Assembly (NCBI RefSeq): GCF_025144465.1
Contig: NZ_CP083553.1
Span: 1,858,001-1,922,000, forward strand
Length of the DNA stretch: 64,000 nucleotides
Direction of reading: 5' to 3'
Source: Leisingera sp. S132
GTDB lineage: Bacteria > Pseudomonadota > Alphaproteobacteria > Rhodobacterales > Rhodobacteraceae
The number at the start of each line of letters is the position of its first letter. Within the stretch, counting starts at the first letter, position 1. Positions 10,929 to 19,519 of the stretch are shown here, piece after piece. The notes under the pieces were generated by a model. It worked only from the letters and a program-made list of their open reading frames with translations, was not told the origin of the DNA and did not search any database. The translations under genes were made by a program, and so were the position numbers.

Positions 10929-11020
10929 TCAGCACCTTTACCCGTGCGCAGATACTGGCAGCGCCTGCTCCGCCCCATCCATCTCCGCCAGACAATCCTC
11001 AAACAGCACCGTCGGCAGCC
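10929..11020 (-). pseudogene. Decayed duplicate of the cysK 3' end
   Basis: On the minus strand this reads TVLFEDCLAEMDGAEQAL..., colinear and gap-free with the real CysK C terminus TPLFEDIPADMDEAEQAL... (bases 12117-12210). About 14 of 25 residues match, and base identity is higher in blocks such as CAGCGCCTGCTC and ATCCTCAAACAGC. The Tyr codon near the end has become a stop. The similarity continues past the stop into the 3' repeat module. The stop codon of the DUF2189 gene lies inside this relic. It is a remnant of duplication or of a recombination event, not a functional gene. Confidence 0.8.
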
Positions 11021-11838
11021 CCCGCCTCCGCCGGCGGCACGGCCCGCCGGTACAGATGCCAGGTGGTGTGCCCCAGAACCGGCAGCGTGACGATCAGGCC
11101 CAGAAACGCCGGCACCATCGACAGCAGCATGGCGGCGGAGATGACCGCTGCCCAGCCCAGCATGACCACCGCATTCTCCGCAACCGCGCGGATCGACGTC
11201 AGCATGGCCGTCACGAAATTGGTGTCCCGGTCCAGCAGCATCGGCATGGCGATAACGGTCACCGTGAACAGAACCGCCGACAAAAACGCCCCCGCACAGG
11301 TGCCAACCGCCAAAAAGGCCCAGCCCTGCGGCGTGAAAAAGACCGCGTGCAGGAACCCTTCGAAATCCGAAAACGACGCCTTCTGCAGGATGATCGCCAG
11401 CCAAAGCCGGACCTGGTACATCCACACCCAGAAAACGAACAGGGTGACAAAGGCCATCCAGCCCATCTCCCGGTTGCGCTGGCGGACCATCACGCTGAGG
11501 ATGTCTGACCAGCCGAAGCTCTCCCCGGCTTGCATCCGCCGCGACATCTCATAAAGCCCGGCAGCGGCAAAGGGCGACACCAGCGGAAACCCCACGGCGG
11601 CGGGAATGATCATCCAGATCTTGCCCAGCCAGACCAGGCACCAGACAAACAGGATGCCGAAAACCGCATAGAACAGGCCAAAGAAGCCGCTCATCACGGG
11701 GCGTGCCAGAAAATCGGCAAACCCGGCCTTCAGCGACGCGCTGATGTCACCTGCAGTCAGCGTGTTGACCTCAAGCACGTTCCGCGGCCTCGGCTTGAGC
11801 TTGTCCGGTGATGGGGAACCGTCAGTCTTGGATGTCAT
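10999..11838 (-). CDS. DUF2189 domain-containing integral membrane protein
   Basis: A 279-residue protein from ATG 11838, with AAGGAG 7 bases upstream. A polar N terminus (about 40 residues) precedes six hydrophobic helices, with the pattern GFADFLARPVMSGFFGLFYAVFGILF and later AAGLYEMSRRMQAGE typical of DUF2189. Function is unknown. The last residues (about PPAEAGAADGAV) and the stop codon run into sequence derived from the cysK 3' end, so the native C terminus may have been replaced. It sits between the cysK relic and cysK itself, all on the minus strand. Confidence 0.85.
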   Translation of the reverse strand: MTSKTDGSPSPDKLKPRPRNVLEVNTLTAGDISASLKAGFADFLARPVMSGFFGLFYAVFGILFVWCLVWLGKIWMIIPAAVGFPLVSPFAAAGLYEMSRRMQAGESFGWSDILSVMVRQRNREMGWMAFVTLFVFWVWMYQVRLWLAIILQKASFSDFEGFLHAVFFTPQGWAFLAVGTCAGAFLSAVLFTVTVIAMPMLLDRDTNFVTAMLTSIRAVAENAVVMLGWAAVISAAMLLSMVPAFLGLIVTLPVLGHTTWHLYRRAVPPAEAGAADGAV

Positions 11839-12029
11839 GGCACACTCCTTCCAAAGCATGACCCTGCGCCGGCCCCGTGCAATCGGGCCAGGCAATGAAA
11901 CAGACATCCCTCCTGTACAGGGAAGTGTGCATCAGCCCCGGCACCAGGGCAAGGGGCGCATGGCTCTGCAACGCGATAACACCGTCAGATGCCCTTTTTT
12001 ACAGGCCCCCAAAGCCCCGAACCCAAAAA

Positions 12030-12069
12030 GGGAGCGCATCCGCTCCCCTTCATCTTTCCTCAAATACTC
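12030..12069 (-). repeat. 3'-end repeat module, copy 2, with terminator of cysK
   Basis: On the minus strand GAGTATTTGAGGAAAGATGA is followed by the hairpin GGGAGCG/CGCTCCC and a T-run. It lies about 50 bases after the cysK stop and presumably terminates that transcript. Confidence 0.8.
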
Positions 12070-12116
12070 ACCTGCGCGCCGCCGCCGCCAGCGCCATGCC
12101 AGCGGCGGCGCGCCGC

Positions 12117-13181
12117 TCAGTACTGATACCCGGGGGTCGAGGCCGACAGCGCCTGCTCGGCCTCATCCATATCCGCAGGAATATCCTCAAACAGCGGCGT
12201 CGACAGGTAGCGCTCGCCGGTATCCGGCAGCACTGCCAGCAGCACCGATCCTTCCGGCGCGGTTTCCGCGACCTTCATCGCCGCCGCCAGGCTGCCGCCG
12301 CTGGAAATCCCCGCCAGAATGCCTTCCTCCGCTGCCAGCCGCCGGGACCACTTGATGCTCTCGTCACCGCTCACCGGCTCCAGCGCGTCAAAGTACCCCT
12401 TGTCCAGCGCCTCCTGCAGAACCAGCGGGATGAAATCCGGGGTCCAGCCCTGAATGGGATGCGGGTTGAAGGCCGGATGGGTCGCGGCAGGCTCGCCCTC
12501 AGCGTTGCGCGCCTGCGCCGCGCCGGACTGCACCAGCGCCGCATTCGCCGGCTCGCTGAGGGTGATCTTCAGGTCCGGCCGCGCGCCCTTCAGCACCCGG
12601 CCCAGACCGGAAACCGTGCCGCCGGTGCCATAGCCCAGCACCACGTGATCCAGCCGTTCGCCTTCGAAGTCGCCCAGGATCTCCTGTGCGGTGGTGCTGG
12701 CGTGGATATCGGCGTTGTCCTTGGTCTCAAACTGATGCGCCAGGAACCAGCCGTTGGCTTCCGCCAGTTCCTTGGCCTTCACCACCATGCCAACCGCCTT
12801 GTCCTCCTTGCGGGTCAGCACAACCTTGGCGCCCAGCATGCGCATCAGCCGCCGCCGCTCGACCGAAAACCCGTCGTGCATGGTAATGACCAGCGGATAG
12901 CCCTTGGCGGCGCAGACCATGGCCAGCCCGATGCCGGTGTTGCCGCTGGTCGCTTCCACCACGGTCTGCCCAGGTTTCAGCCGCCCTTCGCGTTCCGCCG
13001 CCTCGATGATGTTCAGCGCCAGCCGGTCCTTCACAGATCCCGCCGGGTTGAACGCCTCGAACTTCACATACATGGTGACGTGCTCCGGCGCGATATTGTT
13101 CAGCCGGACCGCCGGCGTGTTGCCCACCGTCTCCAGGATCGAGCCAAACAGGCGGCCGCGGCCTTCGGTTGTGTAAATCAT
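12117..13181 (-). CDS. cysK: Cysteine synthase A (O-acetylserine sulfhydrylase)
   Basis: A 354-residue PLP enzyme that makes cysteine from O-acetylserine and sulfide. The PLP-lysine motif NPAGSVKDR is near residue 50, the substrate loop is TSGNTGIGLAM, and the phosphate-binding loop is GTGGTVSGLGR. It is about 40 residues longer than E. coli CysK, with the extra length at the C terminus and in an insert near NAEGEPAATHPAFNP. The next gene upstream, cysE, makes its substrate; 297 bases with a terminator module separate them. It lacks the CysE-binding C-terminal Ile of enterobacteria but ends PGYQY. Confidence 0.95.
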   Translation of the reverse strand: MIYTTEGRGRLFGSILETVGNTPAVRLNNIAPEHVTMYVKFEAFNPAGSVKDRLALNIIEAAEREGRLKPGQTVVEATSGNTGIGLAMVCAAKGYPLVITMHDGFSVERRRLMRMLGAKVVLTRKEDKAVGMVVKAKELAEANGWFLAHQFETKDNADIHASTTAQEILGDFEGERLDHVVLGYGTGGTVSGLGRVLKGARPDLKITLSEPANAALVQSGAAQARNAEGEPAATHPAFNPHPIQGWTPDFIPLVLQEALDKGYFDALEPVSGDESIKWSRRLAAEEGILAGISSGGSLAAAMKVAETAPEGSVLLAVLPDTGERYLSTPLFEDIPADMDEAEQALSASTPGYQY

Positions 13182-13407
13182 GATCTGTCCCCCAAATCGA
13201 AACTGCGAAAAAGAAGCTGCTGGTCAGGAATATGCGCCCCGCCGCCGCCGGGTTCAAGCCAGCCGGCGGCACCGGACAGCGAATAAGACCAGCCTCCGCC
13301 GGAACCCGGAAATTGCGGAACCGAAAGCCGTTGAGCCTGAACGCAGAAGGTAAACTGACGCACGCAACCCTTTCCTTCGAAACAAAATTCACCGCACATC
13401 CAAACAG

Positions 13408-13452
13408 AAAAAAGGGGCGGAAACCGCCCCTTTCATCTTTCCTGAAATACTC
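13408..13452 (-). repeat. 3'-end repeat module, copy 3, with terminator of cysE
   Basis: On the minus strand GAGTATTTCAGGAAAGATGA is followed by the perfect hairpin GGGGCGG/CCGCCCC and a T6 run, 26 bases after the cysE stop. It is the best-preserved terminator of the three copies. Confidence 0.85.
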
Positions 13453-13478
13453 AAAGTCCCAGGCCGCAGCCAGATGCC

Positions 13479-14300
13479 TCACTCCGCGGAGGGAGACCCG
13501 GCCGGAACCACCTGGTCCATGTTGATCGACGGCTGGTCGCACCCCGCTTCGCCGACGATCCTGGCAGGCACGCCCGCAACCGTCGTGCAGGGCGGCACTT
13601 CCGCCAGCACCACCGATCCGGCGGCAATGCGGCTGCAATGGCCGACCTTGATGTTGCCCAGAACCTTAGCGCCGGCCCCGATCAGCACACCGTCGCCGAT
13701 CTTCGGATGGCGGTCCTGCTCTTCCTTGCCGGTGCCGCCCAGGGTCACCGAATGCAGCATCGACACATTGTCGCCCACCACTGCGGTCTCACCGATCACG
13801 ATGGAATGGGCGTGGTCGATCATGATGCCCTTGCCGATGCGGGCGCCGGGGTGGATGTCGATCCCGAAAATCTCCGAGGTGCGCATCTGGAAGAAATAGG
13901 CCAGATCCTTCTGCCCCTTGTCCCACAGGTAATGGCTGACCCGGTAGGCCTGCACCGCCTGGAACCCCTTGAAGTAGAGGATCGGCTGCAGCAGCCGGTG
14001 GCTCGCCGGATCGCGCTCATTGATCGCCATCAGGTCGGCGCGCGCGGCTTCCAGAAGTTCCGGGCAGGTCTCATAGGCCTCGTCAACGATCTCGCGCAGC
14101 ACCATCATCGACATTTCGTTCGAGCAGAGCTTGGCGGCAATCCGGTAGGACAGCGCCTTTTCCAGCGTCTTGTGGTGCAGGATACAGGCGTGAATCAGCC
14201 CGCCCATCAGCGGCTGGGCGGCAATGGCCTCCTCAGCTTCGCGGGTGATGCGGTCCCATACGGGATCCACCGGAGTAACGGCTTGCTGTGTTTTTGCCAT
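13479..14300 (-). CDS. cysE: Serine O-acetyltransferase
   Basis: A 273-residue enzyme that acetylates serine with acetyl-CoA, the first committed step to cysteine. ATG 14300 has AGAAAGGA upstream. An N-terminal helical domain (DRITREAEEAI...HKTLEKALSYRIAAKL) precedes the left-handed beta-helix of hexapeptide repeats (IDIHPGARIGKGIMIDHAHSIVIGETAVVGDNV), which contains the catalytic DHAHS and H segments. The C-terminal tail ends with VVPAGSPSAE. It lies just downstream of the GTA cluster on the same strand, but a GC-rich hairpin region separates them. Confidence 0.95.
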   Translation of the reverse strand: MAKTQQAVTPVDPVWDRITREAEEAIAAQPLMGGLIHACILHHKTLEKALSYRIAAKLCSNEMSMMVLREIVDEAYETCPELLEAARADLMAINERDPASHRLLQPILYFKGFQAVQAYRVSHYLWDKGQKDLAYFFQMRTSEIFGIDIHPGARIGKGIMIDHAHSIVIGETAVVGDNVSMLHSVTLGGTGKEEQDRHPKIGDGVLIGAGAKVLGNIKVGHCSRIAAGSVVLAEVPPCTTVAGVPARIVGEAGCDQPSINMDQVVPAGSPSAE

Positions 14301-14434
14301 GGGTCAACGTCCTTTCTCCGCTCAGACTACCCATCTAAGGTGGTTTGCCGCAAACGCAAACCCGTGATGTGGCATATTTTCGAAATGAATGAGTCCGCCC
14401 GGGCGCGGCTCAAGCAGCAGCTGGCCTGGGGCGC

Positions 14435-15046
14435 TCAACTGAACTTCCGGCGTCTTGGGGCCGGCCGGAGGTGAGGTTTTTCGCTTCGGGCTCTGCCCGA
14501 ACCGACCCGCGCCGCGCGCCGCAGGCGCGCGGCGCTGCCGCTTGGCAGCCACTGGAACATGCAACCAGCCAGCCGGAAAATGCGCAGCATATGATGGAAA
14601 TGGTGTTTTGCTGAGAAGCGCTTGAGGGCGCATCCTGCTTCCTCAAGACGCCTTCCCAAGTGTAAGGCCAGCCTGACAGCCTCAAGGACAGGCCGCGCCC
14701 AGGCGCGGGGGCCTGCGCCCCTCCTTACCCCGCCAGCCTGCCCGGCGGGTGCCGCCCCGTCTGTTTCCAGCACAAAGGCCAGCTCCCGCAGAACCAGCCG
14801 GGTGCAGTCCAGATATGCCGGATCATCCAGAAACGGTTCCTCGGCCAGCGCATACCGCCGGGCGGCGGCACTTAAGCTCCCGTCGCCCCAGCGCGGATGC
14901 ACACGGCCATACAGGCGGGTATAAACCGCGGCCTCCGCCGCGCCGCCGAAGATGCGGCGGCACAAGTCCAGGCGGGCGCTCTCCGGCACGGCCAGCAAGG
15001 CCCGCGCCGCCGCGGACGCATCGCCGGGCAGCACCGGGCGGATCAT
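14435..15046 (-). CDS. DUF7742-type GTA-associated protein with probable read-through C terminus
   Basis: The ATG overlaps the g15 stop (ATGA, 4 bases), so it is translationally coupled to the GTA operon. The first ~95 residues (RPVLPGDASAAARALLAVPESAR...HPRWGDGSLSAAARRYAL...EPFLDDPAYLDCTRLVLREL) match the small protein commonly found after g15 in Rhodobacterales. From about residue 96 the reading frame runs through GC-rich palindromic sequence, giving an Arg/Ala-rich tail with no family resemblance. The tail probably comes from loss of the original stop through a repeat insertion. The function of the family is unknown. Confidence 0.7.
   Translation of the reverse strand: MIRPVLPGDASAAARALLAVPESARLDLCRRIFGGAAEAAVYTRLYGRVHPRWGDGSLSAAARRYALAEEPFLDDPAYLDCTRLVLRELAFVLETDGAAPAGQAGGVRRGAGPRAWARPVLEAVRLALHLGRRLEEAGCALKRFSAKHHFHHMLRIFRLAGCMFQWLPSGSAARLRRAARVGSGRARSEKPHLRPAPRRRKFS
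14485..14533. repeat. GC-rich palindromes between the GTA cluster and cysE
   Basis: Two perfect palindromes occur in a row: TTCGGG/CCCGAA with a 5-base loop (14485-14501), and a 10-bp stem GCCGCGCGCC/GGCGCGCGGC with loop GCA (14511-14533). The second has the same stem length and loop as a palindrome at 46600-46622. No T-run follows on either strand. Confidence 0.55.
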
Positions 15047-18000
15047 CCCAGCACGGCCTCTGCCGCTGGCCCGGCTCCGAACCGGGCGGAGCGCTGCGCC
15101 ACTTCCAGCACATCGCCCGCCTGCACACCATCCAGCACCTGCGCCCCTGCCGGATAGGCCCAGGAGGGCGTGGCAGAGGTCTCCTCCCGCAGCACGGCAG
15201 CCCCGCGCATCACCCGGATGCGGTAGGATTCGATCTCCTCGCCCAGCGGCACCTCGTCCAGCTCCCAGCTGTCGCCCTCGATCCGGGTGCGGCGGATCCA
15301 GGCCGCTGACATGTCCTGCCCCAGCGCGCCGCTCAGCCGCAGGTGCACCGGCGCATAGGGGCGCAGGCCGATGCCCTCAAACGCCTCTTGCAGATGCAGA
15401 TAGGACGGATCCTCCAGCTCCCGCCGCGCCGGGCCAATGCGGTAGTGGCGCTGGCGGCGGCGCTGCTCCGGCGACAGGCTCATCTGGACCGCGCTGCCAT
15501 CCAGCAGCACGACATAAGACCCCGCAGCCCAGACCTCCGGCATCAGCGCCTCGCTGCCCTGCTGCCCCCGCAGACGCCCGCGCAACAGGTAGGTCTGCGG
15601 CGCAATCAGCTCTGCCTCGCGGAACTGGAACAGCTCCCAGTTGCCAGAGCTGCCATCGCCGATGGCCGCCGCATTGGCGCCGTTCAGAACCGCCTCCGCC
15701 GTGCGGCTTTCCAAGCTGCCGGAGATCAGCCTGACCTGCAGATCCGCGCCCAGATCCCAGCGCCCGGGGCCTGCGGCAAACAGCGGCGTCTGCGTGACGC
15801 CCACCACCTGCCGCGCCGCAACCACCTGTTCCAGCGCGTAATTCTCGTCCGCCTCAGAACCATAAACCGCAACGCTGCCAGGCCAGGCTGCGGCCGTCAG
15901 TGCCAGATGCGGCGCGTGCGGCACCTCGTCGCCCCGCATCAGCGGCAGGTCCATGAACAGCGGCAGCACCGGGCCGGGCGCGGCAAAGGCGCTGACCCCC
16001 GGCAGCTCCTCTGCCACCGTGGCCAGATCATAGGTGCCGGGTTCGATCCGCACCGCTTCCACCATCTGTGCCTCTGCCTGCTCCACCCGGTCGATCCGGT
16101 AAAGCTGCGCCTTGCCTTCCACCGGCAGCGACACCACATCGCCCGCCCCCAGATGCAACAGCGACGGCGGCAGCGTGAACCGCGCGGTGTCGCGGGAAAT
16201 CCGCGCCTCTGCCAGCCAGCGGGCAACGGTCTGGCGCGCCTCGGCCCGGGTCAGCGACAGGGGCAGCTCGTTCTGGCTGACACTATGCGTCGCCTCGTCG
16301 GGCAAGACCGCCTCGACCGAGCCCGCGGCATGGTCGCCGCCCCATTCGGTGAACCGCAGCCGCACCCGGCCCGCCAGCTCCGCTTCGCTGGCGCGGGACA
16401 GCTCCAGCGTGCCGTCCGTCTCTTCGCTGTCGGCCAGATGCTCCAGTTGCAATGCCGCCGCCAAGGTGCCCTTGCGCATCCGGAACCGCAGCACCCCGTC
16501 CCGTTCCACCGCGTCAAACCCGTGCCGCAGCATCAGCGGCTGCAGAACCGCGCGGGCCTCCGCCACATCCGGGTTCACGAACCCGTGCACCACACCGTAA
16601 AGCCCCGTGGTATCAATGTCATAAAGGCCTGCACTATGGCAGATTTCCTCCACCACCGAGGCCAGCGTGCGCTGCCCGGCACGCCCGTTCAGCCAATGGC
16701 CGCGCAGATAGTTTTCGCCGTCGTTCCAGATCTCCATACGGCTCGGGAAGGCCGGAAACGGGCGCGCGTCCCAGGCCCAGACAAAGGCATTGGACATATC
16801 CAGCATGCGGCCATCGTATTCGTCTGACATCGGGTTATTGGCGGCCTCGCCCCAATGGCCCAGAAAGGCGCGCAGGTACTGGATCTGCATCAGATCGTCC
16901 CGCAACCCGTTGGAATACCGAGGCAGTTTCGATTCTGAGCTTTTCGGATCCAGGAACTTGTTGGGCTGGTTGGTGCCCTTGTCGATCGCGGCGCAGCCCA
17001 GTTCGGTGAACCAGATGGGCTTTGATTGCGGAACCCAGTCCGTCGGCGCCGCCTGCCGCACCCCGCCGATGCGCTCGTGGTGCTCATTCGTCCACCAGCT
17101 GCGGATATCCTTGTAGCGCCAGATCCAGGGCTCATCATGGGCGCCATCGGTGATCGGGGTGCGGATCTGCGCGTCCCGCGCCTGGGCGGAATGGTAGTAC
17201 CAGTCAAACCCTTCGCCGCCTTCCACATTGCCGCTGAGGTAATCGAGGTCATAGATCGACGGCACGCCCGCCTGCGCGTCCAGATGGCCGTCGCCCTCGC
17301 GCCAGTCGGACAATGGCATGTAATTGTCGATGCCGATGAAGTCGATATTGGCATCCGCCCACAGCGGGTCCAGGTGAAAGTAGCGGTCGCCCTCCGGCGA
17401 TTGATAGCCCCAGTATTCCGACCAGTCGGCGGCATAGCCGATCTTGGTGCCCGGCCCCAGCAGGCTGCGCACTTCTGCCGCCAGCGCCTTCAGCCGCTGC
17501 ACCGCCGGAAAGCCGTTGGCACCGCGGATCTGGGTCAGGCTGCGCATCTCGGAGCTGATGCAGAACGCCTCAACCCCGCCCGCCGCCGCGCACAGGGCGG
17601 CATTGTGCAGGATGAAGCGGCTGAGGCTCCATTCATCCGGGCCACTATATGTCACGGTGCCGCTGCCGACGGTGAAATGCGCCGCCGTGGCCGTGCCGAA
17701 GAACGCCGCCACTTCCGCATCCGCCGCCGCGGTCCCATCAGGGGACCCGGCCTGGCCGGGTGCCACCGACAGGGTGATCCGCCCGCGCCAGGGAAGGTGC
17801 GGCTGGCCGTCTTCGCCGGTCCAGGGGTCCGGCAGCGTGTTGCCTGCGGCCTGATCCATCAGCAGGAACGGATAAAACATCACCCCAAGGCCCCGCGCCC
17901 GCATTTCCCCTATCGCCTGCACCACGGCGGCATCAGCCGGCGTGCCGCCATAGAGCGGTGTTCCGTTCTCCCGCAGCACCTGCTCGGCCGAGGCCCGGTT

Positions 18001-18969
18001 CAGCCCGCCCGCCGACCAGGGAATGCTGCCCTCTGCATCCTTGTGCTCCACCTTCGGCTTCACCGAACAGCTGCCGCAGCGCAGGTCATTGCCGAACCAG
18101 GACACGATCAGGGAGGCCGCACCGCAGGAGGGCAGTTCCGCGTTCAGGGCAGTCAGCGAGGTCTTGAGGTCGCTCATCCCCGAGGGCGTGTGCTGGTTGG
18201 CAGGCTTCACATCGCCCGGCCCGCCGGAATACATCACCGTGCCGGCAGCCAGCGAATACTCGCCCGTGCCCGGCATCAGCGCCACCCCCTGCACCAGCTG
18301 GCCAAGGTCCTGCGCATAAGTGCTGCTGGCGGGCTGCTCCGGGCGCAGCACATCGAATGAAAACTGCGGCACCCGGTTGCCGAACCGCGCCAGCTGCACG
18401 TTCTCCATCACCACATAGGCCGTGCCGCGGTAGGCAGGCACCTGCCCCGCGCCCTCAACGGCCTCCATCACCGGATCCGGCAGCTGGTCCGCGGTGCCGC
18501 GGTAGACGGTCATGTTCAGATCCTTGGGCGCCACTTCCTCGCCATCGGCCCAAACGCGGGAGATGCTGGCGATCTCGCCCTCGCACAGCGCCACCGCCAG
18601 CGACACCGAATAGCTGTAGCTGGTGACCTGCGGCTGCGGCGGCCGCGGGCGGCCCTTGCCGCCGCCGCTGCCGCCGGTGACCGTGACGGTCTCCAGAAAG
18701 CGCGAGGACCAGATCACCTGGCCGCCCAGCCGCATCCGGCCATAGACCTGTGAGACCGGCGCGCCCGTGCTGGTCTGGGTCAGGCGGAAGCGGTCGGTCT
18801 TGCCGGTCTCCACCGGCTCGGCGCCGGAGCCCATCAGGCGCTGGTCGATCAGCCGGCCCAATGTGGCGCCGACCGCACGGCCGATAATGGCTGAGGACAG
18901 CCCCGCGACCGAGCCGCCGATTGCGCCGCCAACCGCCGCGCCGGCGGCAGAGAGAAGAATGGTTGCCAT
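15043..18969 (-). CDS. GTA g15: host-specificity/tail fibre megatron protein
   Basis: A 1308-residue protein matching the Rhodobacter GTA gp15 family. The N-terminal glycine/alanine-rich hydrophobic segment (GAAVGGAIGGSVAGLSSAIIGRAVGATLGRL) is followed by the VSQVYGRMRLGGQVIWSSRF hub region. A TIM-barrel-like glycoside hydrolase domain lies around residues 380-700 (GYAADWSEYWGYQ...FIGIDNYMPLSDWR...PIWFTELGCAAID). The C-terminal half is phage-tail-like. It forms the distal tail tip that contacts recipient cells. It starts 4 bases after g14 and is the last structural gene of the cluster. Confidence 0.95.
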   Translation of the reverse strand: MATILLSAAGAAVGGAIGGSVAGLSSAIIGRAVGATLGRLIDQRLMGSGAEPVETGKTDRFRLTQTSTGAPVSQVYGRMRLGGQVIWSSRFLETVTVTGGSGGGKGRPRPPQPQVTSYSYSVSLAVALCEGEIASISRVWADGEEVAPKDLNMTVYRGTADQLPDPVMEAVEGAGQVPAYRGTAYVVMENVQLARFGNRVPQFSFDVLRPEQPASSTYAQDLGQLVQGVALMPGTGEYSLAAGTVMYSGGPGDVKPANQHTPSGMSDLKTSLTALNAELPSCGAASLIVSWFGNDLRCGSCSVKPKVEHKDAEGSIPWSAGGLNRASAEQVLRENGTPLYGGTPADAAVVQAIGEMRARGLGVMFYPFLLMDQAAGNTLPDPWTGEDGQPHLPWRGRITLSVAPGQAGSPDGTAAADAEVAAFFGTATAAHFTVGSGTVTYSGPDEWSLSRFILHNAALCAAAGGVEAFCISSEMRSLTQIRGANGFPAVQRLKALAAEVRSLLGPGTKIGYAADWSEYWGYQSPEGDRYFHLDPLWADANIDFIGIDNYMPLSDWREGDGHLDAQAGVPSIYDLDYLSGNVEGGEGFDWYYHSAQARDAQIRTPITDGAHDEPWIWRYKDIRSWWTNEHHERIGGVRQAAPTDWVPQSKPIWFTELGCAAIDKGTNQPNKFLDPKSSESKLPRYSNGLRDDLMQIQYLRAFLGHWGEAANNPMSDEYDGRMLDMSNAFVWAWDARPFPAFPSRMEIWNDGENYLRGHWLNGRAGQRTLASVVEEICHSAGLYDIDTTGLYGVVHGFVNPDVAEARAVLQPLMLRHGFDAVERDGVLRFRMRKGTLAAALQLEHLADSEETDGTLELSRASEAELAGRVRLRFTEWGGDHAAGSVEAVLPDEATHSVSQNELPLSLTRAEARQTVARWLAEARISRDTARFTLPPSLLHLGAGDVVSLPVEGKAQLYRIDRVEQAEAQMVEAVRIEPGTYDLATVAEELPGVSAFAAPGPVLPLFMDLPLMRGDEVPHAPHLALTAAAWPGSVAVYGSEADENYALEQVVAARQVVGVTQTPLFAAGPGRWDLGADLQVRLISGSLESRTAEAVLNGANAAAIGDGSSGNWELFQFREAELIAPQTYLLRGRLRGQQGSEALMPEVWAAGSYVVLLDGSAVQMSLSPEQRRRQRHYRIGPARRELEDPSYLHLQEAFEGIGLRPYAPVHLRLSGALGQDMSAAWIRRTRIEGDSWELDEVPLGEEIESYRIRVMRGAAVLREETSATPSWAYPAGAQVLDGVQAGDVLEVAQRSARFGAGPAAEAVLG

Positions 18970-18973
18970 CAGA

Positions 18974-19519
18974 TCAGCTCCTTTGCCAGGACGTGCCAGG
19001 GAAGTTAAACCGCGCCACGATGCGGCGCTGCCAGGGCGGGCTCAGCGGGCTTTCGACAACCCCGTGGCCGGCATAGGCGTGGATGAAGGACGGGGCGCTG
19101 CAGACCTGTTCCGCCCGGCGGCACCGCCGGGCTGCGCCTGCCTGCCCCCCGGCAGGCGCATTCGCGCCCGCCCAGGCAGACGCAGCCCTCATTTCTTTGG
19201 TACAAACCTTGGACTGCACCCCCAGATGCTTGGCCACCGATCCCTCGCGCATCCGGAACAGGATCACATCGCCGGGGGCCGCCGCATCCAGCGGTTTCGC
19301 CGCCAGATGCCGCGCCGCGGCCTGCCACAGCGCCTCGGCGCCCTGAGGTTCGGACCAGTCCATCGTGTAGGCGGGCGGCAGCTCCGGCTCGGCGCCCAGC
19401 AGCTCGCGCCACAGCCCCCGGATCAGCCCCAGGCAATCACAGCCCGCGCCCTTGCAGGACGCCTGATGCACATAGGGCGTGCCGATCCAGCCGCGTGCGG
19501 CCTCCACCACCCGGTTCAT
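18974..19519 (-). CDS. GTA g14: NlpC/P60-type cell wall peptidase with an in-frame insert
   Basis: A 181-residue tail-associated peptidase. The catalytic Cys is in GCDCLGL (C29), His in VAKHLG (H98), and the third residue in FIHAY (H147). Family members are about 140 residues long. Here residues ~104-141 (KVCTKEMRAASAWAG...RRAEQVCS) are extra, with an Ala/Gly/Arg-rich composition encoded by two strong palindromes. The insert falls in the loop between the two histidine strands, so the fold may tolerate it. The start overlaps the g13 stop by 4 bases. Probably helps puncture recipient peptidoglycan. Confidence 0.9.
   Translation of the reverse strand: MNRVVEAARGWIGTPYVHQASCKGAGCDCLGLIRGLWRELLGAEPELPPAYTMDWSEPQGAEALWQAAARHLAAKPLDAAAPGDVILFRMREGSVAKHLGVQSKVCTKEMRAASAWAGANAPAGGQAGAARRCRRAEQVCSAPSFIHAYAGHGVVESPLSPPWQRRIVARFNFPGTSWQRS
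19097..19210 (-). repeat. Palindromic in-frame insertion element within g14
   Basis: About 114 bases (38 codons) absent from typical g14 genes. It holds the palindromes GCCCGGCGG/CCGCCGGGC (19113-19132, 2-base loop) and TGCGCCTGCC/GGCAGGCGCA (19133-19160, 8-base loop). The length is a multiple of three and it introduces no stop. Boundaries are estimated from where the NlpC/P60 motif resumes. Confidence 0.65.

Noticed and set aside
10805-11425. 206-codon minus-strand frame overlapping DUF2189
   Set aside because: Frame-shifted reading of the DUF2189 gene and cysK relic; Gly/Ala-rich with no family pattern.
14367-14474. 35-codon plus-strand frame (MWHIFEMNESARARLKQQL...)
   Set aside because: Its last third lies in repeat sequence and there is no clear ribosome site; too weak to call, although the N-terminal part looks protein-like.
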